A DNA stretch of 64,000 nucleotides from Nostoc sp. CENA543. Lineage in GTDB: Bacteria; Cyanobacteriota; Cyanobacteriia; Cyanobacteriales; Nostocaceae. Made by a program: the position numbers and the translations under genes. A model generated the notes under the pieces. It had not been told where the DNA came from. It did no database searches and saw only the letters and a program-made list of their open reading frames with translations. Shown piece after piece: positions 1-7,754 of this stretch. Positions within the stretch are counted from its first letter, which is position 1; each line of letters starts with the position of its first letter. The stretch is taken from positions 620,001 through 684,000 of the forward strand of contig NZ_CP023278.1 of assembly GCF_002896875.1 (NCBI RefSeq), read 5' to 3'.

Positions 1-349
1 CGGTAGCTTTTTGAATAGCTTGATAAGCGGCTTGTTCTTTTTCCTTGGTGACTACTGAGTTAATATTAGGGCCAAGAGCTAGCGCAATTCCCCAATAAGC
101 CATTGCCATTTGCGGGTCGAGTTCAGCCGCACGTTGAAAAGAACGCACAGCCTCATCATGATTGAAGCCGTAAACAAGATTTAAACCCTGGTCGAAAAAC
201 TTTTGTGCTTCCGGGTTTTGGGTAGAAACTGGATGGTGATATGTTCCCAGCCCTGGGATTAAAGTATAGGGTTGTTTGGTTTGGGCGATCGCGGAATTAG
301 AAAATAATAAAGATAGTACAAGTACCCAAATTGTAAATAAGTATTTCAT
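1..349 (-). CDS. TPR-repeat exported protein, 3' part cut by window edge
   Basis: Reading frame stays open from an ATG at 349 to the window edge, so only about 116 N-terminal residues are seen. Residues 1-22 form a Sec signal peptide ending in NSAIAQ. A segment FFDQGLNLVYGFNHDEAVRSF followed by AAELDPQMAMAYWGIALALG is a tetratricopeptide helix pair. This type, with a PGLGTYHHP motif before the first TPR, is known from many bacterial exported proteins of unassigned function. Probably periplasmic protein-protein interaction; substrate unknown. Confidence 0.8.
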   Translation of the reverse strand, partial: MKYLFTIWVLVLSLLFSNSAIAQTKQPYTLIPGLGTYHHPVSTQNPEAQKFFDQGLNLVYGFNHDEAVRSFQRAAELDPQMAMAYWGIALALGPNINSVVTKEKEQAAYQAIQKAT

Positions 350-798
350 GCTCAAGTTACCTGTTAGACAGCTTTTTTATTAGCTACCTAAATTACAGTT
401 GCTTGAGTATGTTATACGCATCTTTCCTATTGCTTAAGATGGTAGAAATCAAAATTTAAATTGTCAATTATGAATATTTCTTGCCGATTAACTCAAATTT
501 GTGGCTGAGGCACTTATTTACTAAAATTTATATTAAGTAGAATAACTAGAAATAACCAAACTATATTAAGCAAGATAAAAATACTATGATTCAGTTCGTA
601 GTAAGGACTTTAGTCCTTTTCTGTTCGCGTAGCCTCTCGTAGAGAAGAGAGAACTAAAGTTCTCACTACAAACCTTTAAGTATTTACCCTGTTCTACTTA
701 AATACTTAAAAAAATAGTCTGACTTTCGACATCTTTATGAATTGATATAAGGGACAGGTTTCTGAATTTATTTCCCAGTCCCCAGTCCCCTATACCCA
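350..798. other. Gene-free stretch with a small inverted-repeat element
   Basis: No convincing coding frame. AT-rich and holding one short palindromic element (598-669, listed separately). The end nearest the 102-residue gene carries a few CCCAGTC-type heptamers (772-791). Confidence 0.6.
598..669. repeat. 72-bp element with 17-bp imperfect terminal inverted repeats
   Basis: Positions 598-614 and 653-669 are reverse complements with 2 mismatches in 17 (ends GTAGTAAGGACTTTAGT and ACTAAAGTTCTCACTAC). The centre holds a second small palindrome around TCTCGTAGAGA. It has no coding capacity and looks like a MITE-like or folded dispersed repeat of the kind common in Nostoc genomes. Confidence 0.6.
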
Positions 799-1107
799 TT
801 AAGCTGCTTCTCTAAATTGAGTCGAAACGTTGACTTCAGATAATGAAAGTGAAAGCTGTTCAGATTGAGGTGCTGTGGCTTGTTCTAACACTTGTACTTC
901 TATATTGACACTGACTAAATAACTACCCGTGTCAGCACCAACTGCTTCCGCAATTAATTTGGCAAGATCAGGACGCTTTGCAGTCAGAGGATCTCTTAAG
1001 ATGCAACGATCCCATTCGTGTTTGGCTGTGGGGTTGAGATTGAGAATGTAATGTTTCATCATTGGACTAGACCCTTCTTGAATCCCTCTTCCAGAAGCTC
1101 TTGACAT
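799..1107 (-). CDS. Small conserved-type protein behind a LexA-like box
   Basis: 102 residues, no family recognised. The first 15 residues are polar and may not be translated: a second ATG pair at 1062 is preceded by AGAAGG and would give 87 residues starting MMKHYILNLNP. The body has a helical middle and a C-terminal part rich in Ser, Leu and Glu; no signal peptide or membrane segment. The gene stands alone and a perfect 20-bp palindrome with a LexA-type core lies about 40 bases upstream over a TATAAT box, so DNA-damage control is plausible but inferred. Confidence 0.6.
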   Translation of the reverse strand: MSRASGRGIQEGSSPMMKHYILNLNPTAKHEWDRCILRDPLTAKRPDLAKLIAEAVGADTGSYLVSVNIEVQVLEQATAPQSEQLSLSLSEVNVSTQFREAA

Positions 1108-1141
1108 GGTTTTTCTACCAGGCTTTGTGAGTGCTGTATCT

Positions 1142-1163
1142 ATTATAGTACATATGTACTATA
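1142..1163 (-). promoter_or_regulatory. LexA-type operator overlapping a -10 box
   Basis: 1144-1163 is a perfect 20-bp palindrome. Its core AGTACATATGTACT (1147-1160) fits the cyanobacterial LexA consensus RGTACNNNDGTWCB. On the minus strand a TATAAT hexamer (1142-1147) overlaps the palindrome edge and is followed about 35 bases later by the ATG of the 102-residue gene. This is the geometry expected of a repressor site. Confidence 0.6.
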
Positions 1164-1457
1164 AATGGGAAGATGCCAGCCAAAAATCATCTGTGCGGAA
1201 AGCCAGTATTTCGTTGCTAAGTCTATGCAAAATTACATAGCGTGTTTAGATATACGAACCTAACTAAATTAGAGCAGAATTTATATATCTAATGGCAGAA
1301 TTTTATTGCAGACAATAAATACTAAATAATAACTATTCCGATCACCTGACGAACTTGATTTAATTATCTACCGATTGCTATTTAGGCAACGGTAGATTTT
1401 TTCAAAAATTTACGTCAATTTTTAATTAAAAATCCACTATAGATTCTACATCTAAAA
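1164..1457. other. AT-rich intergenic stretch
   Basis: Between the LexA-like box and the 3' end of the DUF6671 gene. No coding frame, repeat or clear terminator hairpin was seen. The two flanking genes both lie on the minus strand, so the promoter of the 102-residue gene is at the left end. Confidence 0.5.
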
Positions 1458-2324
1458 TTAAGGATTGCAATACATACACTGGGCTGGATCGGCAAATTTA
1501 TCTCCGTGAGGAAATAACTTTTCCTCTGTAAAGCCGCATTGATGACATTCGTATAGAACTTTATAAATTAGTGTTGTTGGTGTATGGCAAATTTCACAAG
1601 GTAATCCTGGAATGCGTTCTGTAATTGCAAATCCAGGTGTTTGACATTGAGGACAACAGCTATTGATTTTATGAAGTAAGTTTTGTGTAGCTTTAGCAAT
1701 ATTATTCATGCGCGTAGGGTTGTAAAGCGCGCGCATATCAGTTTCTAAGTGAACTGTTTTTTCCGGTGCGCTTGTCAAAGCTAATTCTACTAATTCTGTT
1801 AACTTGGCTTTTGTATTAATCCCTTTGATGATTTCACTCTGGGGGGAAATAGAATTTTCATACATTAGCACTAGACCATGTTGAGGAAACCCTATTTTTT
1901 CAGCAAATTCGTATGCTTCTGTAAGGGAATTAATTACCTGATGATTAAAGTTTGTCTCTAGAGAAAATTCTTCACCGATAATTTCTAAATTATTGATTTT
2001 ATCTAATAAAATAACTATTTCTCGATTAGCAGAAAGATAAGGTAATGCAGGATGAGGATGAAAACTACCTTCACTGGCGATCGCTAATTTTTCTCCAGTA
2101 ATTTCTAAGGCTTTTTCGGCTTTTAATTTAGCGGTTGCGATTTGTGTTACCAGACGTTTAACTTCTCTAGTAAATGTGCCGAAAATATCTGTATCAAAAT
2201 TCTGGGGTACTATAGTTTTAACGCCTAATTCCTGTTCTAATAGCGGTGCAATTACTTGTTCTTTATGGTGCATGGTAGCAATCACAGCCGTGCGATCGCT
2301 AAATAATTCCTGAACTCTACTCAT
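1458..2324 (-). CDS. DUF6671-family protein with C-terminal zinc ribbons
   Basis: 288 residues, cytosolic. The last 70 residues carry four CXXC pairs (CPQC, CEIC, CHQC, CMYC), enough for two zinc sites. The N-terminal part has a conserved-looking patch GSFHPHPALPYLSANRE that could be an active site. The whole matches my memory of the DUF6671 family, which has no known activity. ATG at 2324 is supported by GGGAG eight bases upstream. Single gene with repeats upstream. Confidence 0.75.
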   Translation of the reverse strand: MSRVQELFSDRTAVIATMHHKEQVIAPLLEQELGVKTIVPQNFDTDIFGTFTREVKRLVTQIATAKLKAEKALEITGEKLAIASEGSFHPHPALPYLSANREIVILLDKINNLEIIGEEFSLETNFNHQVINSLTEAYEFAEKIGFPQHGLVLMYENSISPQSEIIKGINTKAKLTELVELALTSAPEKTVHLETDMRALYNPTRMNNIAKATQNLLHKINSCCPQCQTPGFAITERIPGLPCEICHTPTTLIYKVLYECHQCGFTEEKLFPHGDKFADPAQCMYCNP

Positions 2325-2399
2325 TAATTAAACTCCCTGAGAAAAAGGTAAAAGGTGAACCACTGCGTTGGGCGGCTTTGCCGACTTGTAGCAAGTGGT

Positions 2400-2430
2400 G
2401 AACCCGAAGGGTAAAAGGCAAAAGGTAAAA
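2400..2430. repeat. Degenerate AAAAGGY heptamer array
   Basis: A run of AAAAGGT and AAAAGGC units with a related one at 2342-2354, a short tandemly repeated repetitive sequence in the gap between two minus-strand genes. No other feature in this gap. Confidence 0.6.
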
Positions 2431-2477
2431 GACAGACTTTTCTATCAATACCCAATGCCCCATTCCCAATACCCAAT

Positions 2478-2960
2478 TTAAGCATTACCCGATAATAAAG
2501 GAATATTTTCCGCTATCGGATCAGTCACAATTACACCTTGCTTTTGTGACCAAAATTGACTTAAAAAATGAATTTGTCTCAATCCAACCAGCAAATTTAA
2601 ACCAGGAATAAACAACCACCAAACTACAAGCGGTGCTTTCATCCCAGCTTGGCGGTATAATTCATTAACTGTTTGATATAACTTGAATTGAACTATATAA
2701 ATCCAGATAATCCCTAGCAGAGAAAACCAACCAAACCACCCAGGTACATCAGGATCAAAAATTCGCAAAGCTTGGGGAATTCCTACACCTAACACAAAAG
2801 GTGCTAAACACAAAGTCCCCGACCAACCAAACCCGTTATAACGGCGTAGTTCTTCTTGAATAATCCACTTGTACCAGCCGTAGTACAACAACCCAGTGAC
2901 TACAGACAACAAAATTACTCGCCACAAAGGACGGGGTTGACCTAATGGTTTATCGGACAT
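2478..2960 (-). CDS. Four-helix integral membrane protein of unknown function
   Basis: 160 residues with hydrophobic segments near 12-30, 48-66, 74-95 and 110-130. Trp-rich (WRVILL, WYKW, WFGWF, VVWWLF), no signal peptide and no catalytic motif that I recognise. Lies 69 bases downstream of hemJ on the same strand, so it could be cotranscribed, though an 11-bp inverted repeat lies between them. Conserved cyanobacterial type, function unknown. Confidence 0.65.
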   Translation of the reverse strand: MSDKPLGQPRPLWRVILLSVVTGLLYYGWYKWIIQEELRRYNGFGWSGTLCLAPFVLGVGIPQALRIFDPDVPGWFGWFSLLGIIWIYIVQFKLYQTVNELYRQAGMKAPLVVWWLFIPGLNLLVGLRQIHFLSQFWSQKQGVIVTDPIAENIPLLSGNA

Positions 2961-2967
2961 ATTTACG

Positions 2968-3020
2968 CCTGAGATATCACAACAATTTTCTTAACATTTC
3001 TTAATGTAGGATATCTCAGG
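2968..3020. repeat. 11-bp perfect inverted repeat between hemJ and the next gene
   Basis: CCTGAGATATC at 2968-2978 and GATATCTCAGG at 3010-3020 are exact reverse complements separated by 31 AT-rich bases. It sits in the 69-base gap between hemJ and the downstream membrane-protein gene. It could be an RNA hairpin that attenuates readthrough or an operator; there is no T-tract typical of a terminator. Confidence 0.5.
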
Positions 3021-3029
3021 TGATCTTGT

Positions 3030-3614
3030 CTAACTTTGTTCTTGAGGAATTTGTGGAATTTGGGCTGTGAGTTTCTCTTTATCTAATCTGCGTTTTCTCG
3101 CGTATAGCTGAATAGTCACCGCCATGAAAATAACCAGGCCGAAAATCAGCCATGCTGTGAGGTCAGTGGGAAGATTATTCTTAAACACAGCCAGCATTAC
3201 GATCACTACTAACATGACTGTGGGTGCTTCATTCAAAGCCCGTAACTGTTGACTACTCCAGCGACATTCATCGGCGGCTAATTTCTTCATTAATCTACCG
3301 CAGTAGTGGTGATAAACCAATAACAAAGCGACACACAGCAGCTTGAAGTGTAACCAACCTTGTTTTAAAACCTCTGGTTCTGTACTCAGCAAACCGATAG
3401 CCATTGCTACCGTCACCAGCATTCCTGGGGTCGTAATGATGTTGTAGAGGCGTTTTTCCATAATTTGATACTGATTTTTCAGTATCGTCCGTGCTGGTTC
3501 TGGTTCTTGGTTAGCTTCTACGTGATAAATAAATAACCTTACCAAATAAAACAACCCCGCAAACCAAACCACAATCCCAATAATATGAAATGCTTTAAAC
3601 CAGGAATATGCCAT
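3030..3614 (-). CDS. hemJ: Protoporphyrinogen IX oxidase HemJ
   Basis: Membrane haem protein that oxidises protoporphyrinogen IX to protoporphyrin IX in tetrapyrrole synthesis; it is the cyanobacterial enzyme that replaces HemG/HemY. The protein has 194 residues with four or five membrane helices. Helix 1 carries the conserved His of WFKAFHIIGIVVWFAG; RLYNIITTPGM and WLHFKLL are also typical of the family. The ATG at 3614 (MAYSWFK) is preferred over an upstream TTG because AGG lies at a good distance and family members start with this sequence. Feeds chlorophyll, haem and bilin synthesis. Confidence 0.9.
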   Translation of the reverse strand: MAYSWFKAFHIIGIVVWFAGLFYLVRLFIYHVEANQEPEPARTILKNQYQIMEKRLYNIITTPGMLVTVAMAIGLLSTEPEVLKQGWLHFKLLCVALLLVYHHYCGRLMKKLAADECRWSSQQLRALNEAPTVMLVVIVMLAVFKNNLPTDLTAWLIFGLVIFMAVTIQLYARKRRLDKEKLTAQIPQIPQEQS

Positions 3615-4099
3615 GAATTGCAACCTACCTTTATGAATCTCTGCTTTTGATGATGGCTATTACTATCATTATCAGGTTACGGCAAAACATGATTTGTCAT
3701 TCCAGATATTTGAAGAATTGTGAATTATGGAGTATGTAGGCTTAGGGGCCACAGAGATGATAGTTTTGACATTGATTTTACGGTCAATACTCACCTTTCG
3801 GGAAATACCAAAAAATAAATCATCCCAAATGAACAGCTTAGTAGGGTGCGTCAGGGTGAGAAAACCTAACTATACCAAGAGATTATTCATACTGACACAC
3901 CCTACAGTTTGGATATTTTTTATCTGGAAGTCCCTTGATTGCCAACCTATATTTTTGATCTCTTTACTCGCTTTTTTAGGTAAATCGGTAAAACTTTAAC
4001 TTAATAGAAGTCATCAAATAAATTTAGCCAAAACTTCACTTGATATTTGTTAATTGATCGCATAACCTAGATTGTCAGTTATCTTCTTTCAGGAAGGTT
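3615..4099. other. Intergenic stretch between divergent genes
   Basis: Holds the promoters of hemJ (minus) and of the exported 127-residue protein (plus). The only structure is a 65-bp palindromic element at 3841-3905. A 90-codon frame across it encodes the repeat and is not credible as a gene. Confidence 0.6.
3841..3905. repeat. 65-bp element with 13-bp terminal inverted repeats
   Basis: Ends GTAGGGTGCGTCA (3841-3853) and TGACACACCCTAC (3893-3905) are reverse complements with one mismatch. The GTAGGGTGCGTCA end is a familiar dispersed sequence in cyanobacterial genomes. Non-coding and MITE-like. Confidence 0.7.
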
Positions 4100-4483
4100 A
4101 TGAACAAAAAACTCATACTGAATTTGTTTGCTAGTTCCTCGGTTTTCGTTTCCTTAATTTCGACGCTGGGAATCATTAACCCTGCTCATGCTGGTGTAAA
4201 CTTAACTCAGCGATTAATACACACTGAAGATGGTCGTACCTGTATTACTAATCCTCACGGTTTGAAAGATTTTGTGTGTATTCGAGATTCGGAAAGAGAT
4301 CCAAAAGCATCTGCCCCACCTAAATCAATGGTAGTTTCATCACGCCCATCAGATAATTCAGTTGCTGAACTGAACTTTACTGAGGAAGAAAGTGATCTGG
4401 CAATTAAGGTTTTTGGTTGTGACTGTCCTTATTGTCTGAATTCCTTGCGGCAATTACGGGGAACTGGCAACTTAGTTTACTAA
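4100..4483 (+). CDS. Small exported protein with CXC-CXXC cluster
   Basis: 127 residues. A Sec signal peptide (about 1-31, ending PAHA) is followed by a short mature protein with Cys in TCITN, FVCIRD and a C-terminal CDCPYC cluster. That could bind metal or form disulfides. AGGAAGG directly upstream supports the ATG. Stands alone between minus-strand genes. No family recognised. Confidence 0.7.
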   Translation: MNKKLILNLFASSSVFVSLISTLGIINPAHAGVNLTQRLIHTEDGRTCITNPHGLKDFVCIRDSERDPKASAPPKSMVVSSRPSDNSVAELNFTEEESDLAIKVFGCDCPYCLNSLRQLRGTGNLVY

Positions 4484-4605
4484 ACTTGTCAGTAATCAGG
4501 CACGTTGATGTTTGTTTTGATTTTGAGTTGATTTAGTCAGCAAAAACCAGCATTTTTGTAACCAAATGCTTTTGAAATAGATTAGTTGTTGATAATTGAA
4601 TATAC

Positions 4606-6822
4606 TTAAAGCCTTGGTAAAATTTCTGGTAGTAAATGCCCAGGGACTTTAGATAAAGCCAAATTTTGTCCTTGAATTCCTAATTCATTGTGGAAAGCAC
4701 GGATTGTTCTTACTACGTAAGAGAAAGAAGTTTGATAGGCTTCAGGTTGTTTAGTCAAACCATTTAAAGCTTGTAAATGATTTGTTAATGCTGCTTCTAA
4801 ATGTTGCGATCGCTTACTCTTATCGCCAATAAAAGTATTATCTGTAACTAACTGGTAATGGGCAAGTCCCAGGTTATTGTAAGTGGCAAATAAATCAAAA
4901 CTTAAAGGCGCGTTACCTAGAGAATTAGCCAAAGCAATGGCCTCTTCATAAGCACTAATACACAGTTGTAGTAAGTTTTGTTTAGCTTCTTTAGGTGTTT
5001 GCGCCAAGTTTGCTAAGTGCCAATAAGCTGTGCCTAAATTATTTTGTGTGGCAGCGCAAGCAGTAGGAACATTAGCAGGAGTCCGGTATTTTAAAGCTTC
5101 ACCGTAGACATCGATCGCTAACTGGAGATTTTCCCCTGGTTGTTCATACTGCGCTAAATTCCAGTAAGCCGTACCGATATTATTTTGAATCATCCCATAT
5201 TTGAGGGGTTCTGCTTGGGGACTGTAGTAAGCTAAGGCTTGTTTGTAAGCTGCGATCGCTTTTTTCAAATTAACGACTGCTTGATTGTATTGCGCTAAGT
5301 GCCAGTAAGCTGTACCTAAATTATTTTGACAAGCGGCATACTTTAAAGGATCTGATTCTACAGTTCTGTAGCGTAAAGCCTCAGTGTAAGCCACAACAGC
5401 CTGTTGCCAATTCTCAGCCGGACTACCAAACCGCGCTAAATCTCCGTAGGCTGTTCCCAAATTATTCTGCACCCGTGCATAAGTCTCAGGATGGGTTTGG
5501 GGAGAAATGATTTTTAGAGCCGAGTTATAATACTCAATTCCTTGTTCTATGTAGGTTTTCCCTGTTTGTACATAGGTTGGTGTACGGTACAACATCCAAT
5601 AGAGTGTGCCTAAATCATTGAAAGTATCTGGCAATTGTGGCGATTGTTCATCGTAGGCGATCGCCTGCTGATAAGCAATAATCGCCACCATGATATTTTC
5701 TAACGTCGATTGTCCCTGCTCTATATGCAAGCGATATAAATCACCTAGTTGATGATAAGCAGCCGCTAAAACTTCACCAACAGCTTTTTGTGAGTGTAAT
5801 TTCTCAATTTCCCGTAGCAGTTCTTGTGGTTGCCACTCGTCTTCCCCGAATAGAGTTGTGACATGATCATTGGTGGCTAAAACTAATTTGATTAACTCTT
5901 GGCTAACATGAGTCAACGACAACAATGATAAGTTATCAACCTGACTAGATTTAGCAACACTTTCCGGTTGTTGTCGTTGATTAGTGAATAAGTGAGTGTC
6001 TGCGGCTGAAGACTCATGCTTGAAGTTGGAATACTCATCTTTTGCTGTTATGGGTAATTCCAGAGTTTCTCTATACTCAAACTCAGTTTCAGTCGGAATT
6101 GCTACTTCTGTATCTCTACCTGCATCTTCTAACATTGATTGCTCAGTATTGCCTAGTGGCAAACCCCTAGAATTAGTAAAACGTTCGGGATGCGATTTAT
6201 TTTGTGTTGTCGGTGTGGGTTCTCCAGCAAAAACAAACACACCAGTCCGCCAACGCCAAAACTGTGGTGCTGACTGCTGAATAGCCGCCAACCAAGGACG
6301 CGATAACCATAACAGTACACTAGATTCTAGAAACCGATTCGATTCTTGAGCAAAAAAATATTGTTCGCTTAAACGTAAATAATGCAAAAATAATCGTTGA
6401 CTTGCTACCGATTGTTTTGTCAACTGTTCCACACCAACAAGCTGAAATGTTGGGATGGGAAGAGGTTTTCCAGGAGTATCTTTAGAACCACCCACTATAG
6501 GGGGTGGATAATTCCTTAACCATTGATTAATTTGTTCGATGGGATTCGGCTCGTGCAAATTTAACCGCAATGTTACTAATCGAGGATAAGCCGGTGTACT
6601 AGTCGTTTCCTTTCCATCACCTGGCTGATATAAGATTTGTCCCACAGGATAAGCCAAAGTTGAATGTAAACGAGCCGCTACTTGATTCCTCAAGTGCAAA
6701 TCATCACATACTGCTAAAAAGATTTGTCGCCGTAAACCAAGGCTGAGGGCAAGTTTTAGGCGGTGATATACTTGCCGATTCCAAGCAGAATTATCGGAAC
6801 GGGCGGGATCATTCATGCTCAT
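4606..6822 (-). CDS. Large TPR protein with degenerate NTPase-like N-terminus
   Basis: About 738 residues. From about residue 395 onward there are at least five TPR-like repeats of 45-50 residues, each with the signature NNLGTAYWxLAxY. The N-terminal 220 residues have alternating beta and helix segments (RQIFLAVCDD, RLVTLRLNL, FQLVGVEQL, SVLLWLSRPW). They resemble a P-loop NTPase core, but a GxxxxGK[ST] Walker A is absent. An acidic, low-complexity linker joins the parts. ATG at 6822 is chosen over a TTG at 6831; neither has a clear Shine-Dalgarno. Probably a scaffold or signalling adaptor; role unknown. Confidence 0.75.
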   Translation of the reverse strand: MSMNDPARSDNSAWNRQVYHRLKLALSLGLRRQIFLAVCDDLHLRNQVAARLHSTLAYPVGQILYQPGDGKETTSTPAYPRLVTLRLNLHEPNPIEQINQWLRNYPPPIVGGSKDTPGKPLPIPTFQLVGVEQLTKQSVASQRLFLHYLRLSEQYFFAQESNRFLESSVLLWLSRPWLAAIQQSAPQFWRWRTGVFVFAGEPTPTTQNKSHPERFTNSRGLPLGNTEQSMLEDAGRDTEVAIPTETEFEYRETLELPITAKDEYSNFKHESSAADTHLFTNQRQQPESVAKSSQVDNLSLLSLTHVSQELIKLVLATNDHVTTLFGEDEWQPQELLREIEKLHSQKAVGEVLAAAYHQLGDLYRLHIEQGQSTLENIMVAIIAYQQAIAYDEQSPQLPDTFNDLGTLYWMLYRTPTYVQTGKTYIEQGIEYYNSALKIISPQTHPETYARVQNNLGTAYGDLARFGSPAENWQQAVVAYTEALRYRTVESDPLKYAACQNNLGTAYWHLAQYNQAVVNLKKAIAAYKQALAYYSPQAEPLKYGMIQNNIGTAYWNLAQYEQPGENLQLAIDVYGEALKYRTPANVPTACAATQNNLGTAYWHLANLAQTPKEAKQNLLQLCISAYEEAIALANSLGNAPLSFDLFATYNNLGLAHYQLVTDNTFIGDKSKRSQHLEAALTNHLQALNGLTKQPEAYQTSFSYVVRTIRAFHNELGIQGQNLALSKVPGHLLPEILPRL

Positions 6823-7212
6823 GAAGTTCAACGGCCAAGGTAAATAAGCAAGGAACAGGGGAGAAAAACTGCATGATTATATAGACGCGTTTTTCTCAAG
6901 AATCAGGAAGTTATCACCCGCTAAGGGTGTTAGTGTCGCAGAACAACCTTCCCAGGATGCAAGCTAGATGCAGCGTCTTAGAGAGAAGTTCAGCCTTGAA
7001 ATTGATCATTTTGCTGAAACCACCATCAGTTTAAACTTTCTTCAGGGTGGATTAAAGCAAAATGAATGTCTAAACTATGACTATGAACAAGTAAATATGA
7101 CTATAATCAGGATAAAACTATACTAAATTTTTTATTTTTGATCTCTCTTGTTTGAGTTTTGGTGTTTGTACTGGTATAAAAGAGTTTTTGACTGAATAGA
7201 ATTAATCTTCAT
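6823..7212. other. Intergenic stretch upstream of the TPR gene
   Basis: Promoter region of the TPR gene. A 5-bp hairpin (CACCC-GCTAA-GGGTG, around 6916-6930) is the only local structure seen; no gene, repeat array or riboswitch signature was recognised. Confidence 0.45.
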
Positions 7213-7251
7213 AAAAAATAAAAATCCAGGTTTCTAGCAGACGGAAACCTG
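7213..7251 (-). terminator. Intrinsic terminator of psb34
   Basis: Stem CAGGTTTC (7227-7234) pairs with GAAACCTG (7244-7251) around a 9-base loop. On the minus strand it is followed by ATTTTTATTTTTT. It lies 44 bases beyond the psb34 stop. Confidence 0.75.
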
Positions 7252-7294
7252 AAACACATAAATAAAAGGAATTTTTGATTAAATTTTCTTATTC

Positions 7295-7474
7295 TTAGCT
7301 GAGATTAGAAACAGAGAAAGCGACGAAAATCAGACCACCAACCAAGATTGTCGCTGCAACACCTAAAATTACATAGTTGCGCTTTTGTGCTGCTGTCGGA
7401 GGTTCAGCACGATAAACCTTTGGTTCTTGGGCAAAATTATTCAAACGTCCGCCTTCTTCGTTGGTATAGGGCAT
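7295..7474 (-). CDS. psb34: Photosystem II assembly protein Psb34
   Basis: 59 residues, MPYTNEEGGRLNNFAQEPK then one membrane helix (VILGVAATILVGGLIFVAF). The N-terminal EEGGRLNNFA motif and one helix define the Hlip-like ssl1498/Psb34 family, which binds the CP47 module and PSII assembly intermediates in the thylakoid. I found this gene by translating the gap. Monocistronic: terminator directly downstream and 280 bases to thiOG. Confidence 0.85.
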   Translation of the reverse strand: MPYTNEEGGRLNNFAQEPKVYRAEPPTAAQKRNYVILGVAATILVGGLIFVAFSVSNLS

Positions 7475-7754
7475 GAATTAATTCCTTGGACTCAATTTTT
7501 TATTTAATCTTATAAAGATATGTATCTGCTATCGATCAGATCAGATATAAATCGTTACATAAATCAAGAATGATTTTATTAACTAACACACGTCAAAAGG
7601 CTGTGTTTTGAAGACGTTGCTGTATCAGAGTATGAAATACAAAAATTACCTTTGCTTTTCTTTGTGCCTTTGCGCCTACTCTGCAAGTTACCCGTTAGCG
7701 GTATGCGCGAGATAAATTAATATTCTCAATCAGCAACGCCGTTTTGAAAATTAA

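Noticed and set aside
3727-3999. 90-codon plus-strand frame
   Set aside because: Runs across the 65-bp inverted-repeat element, no ribosome-binding site, unusual composition.
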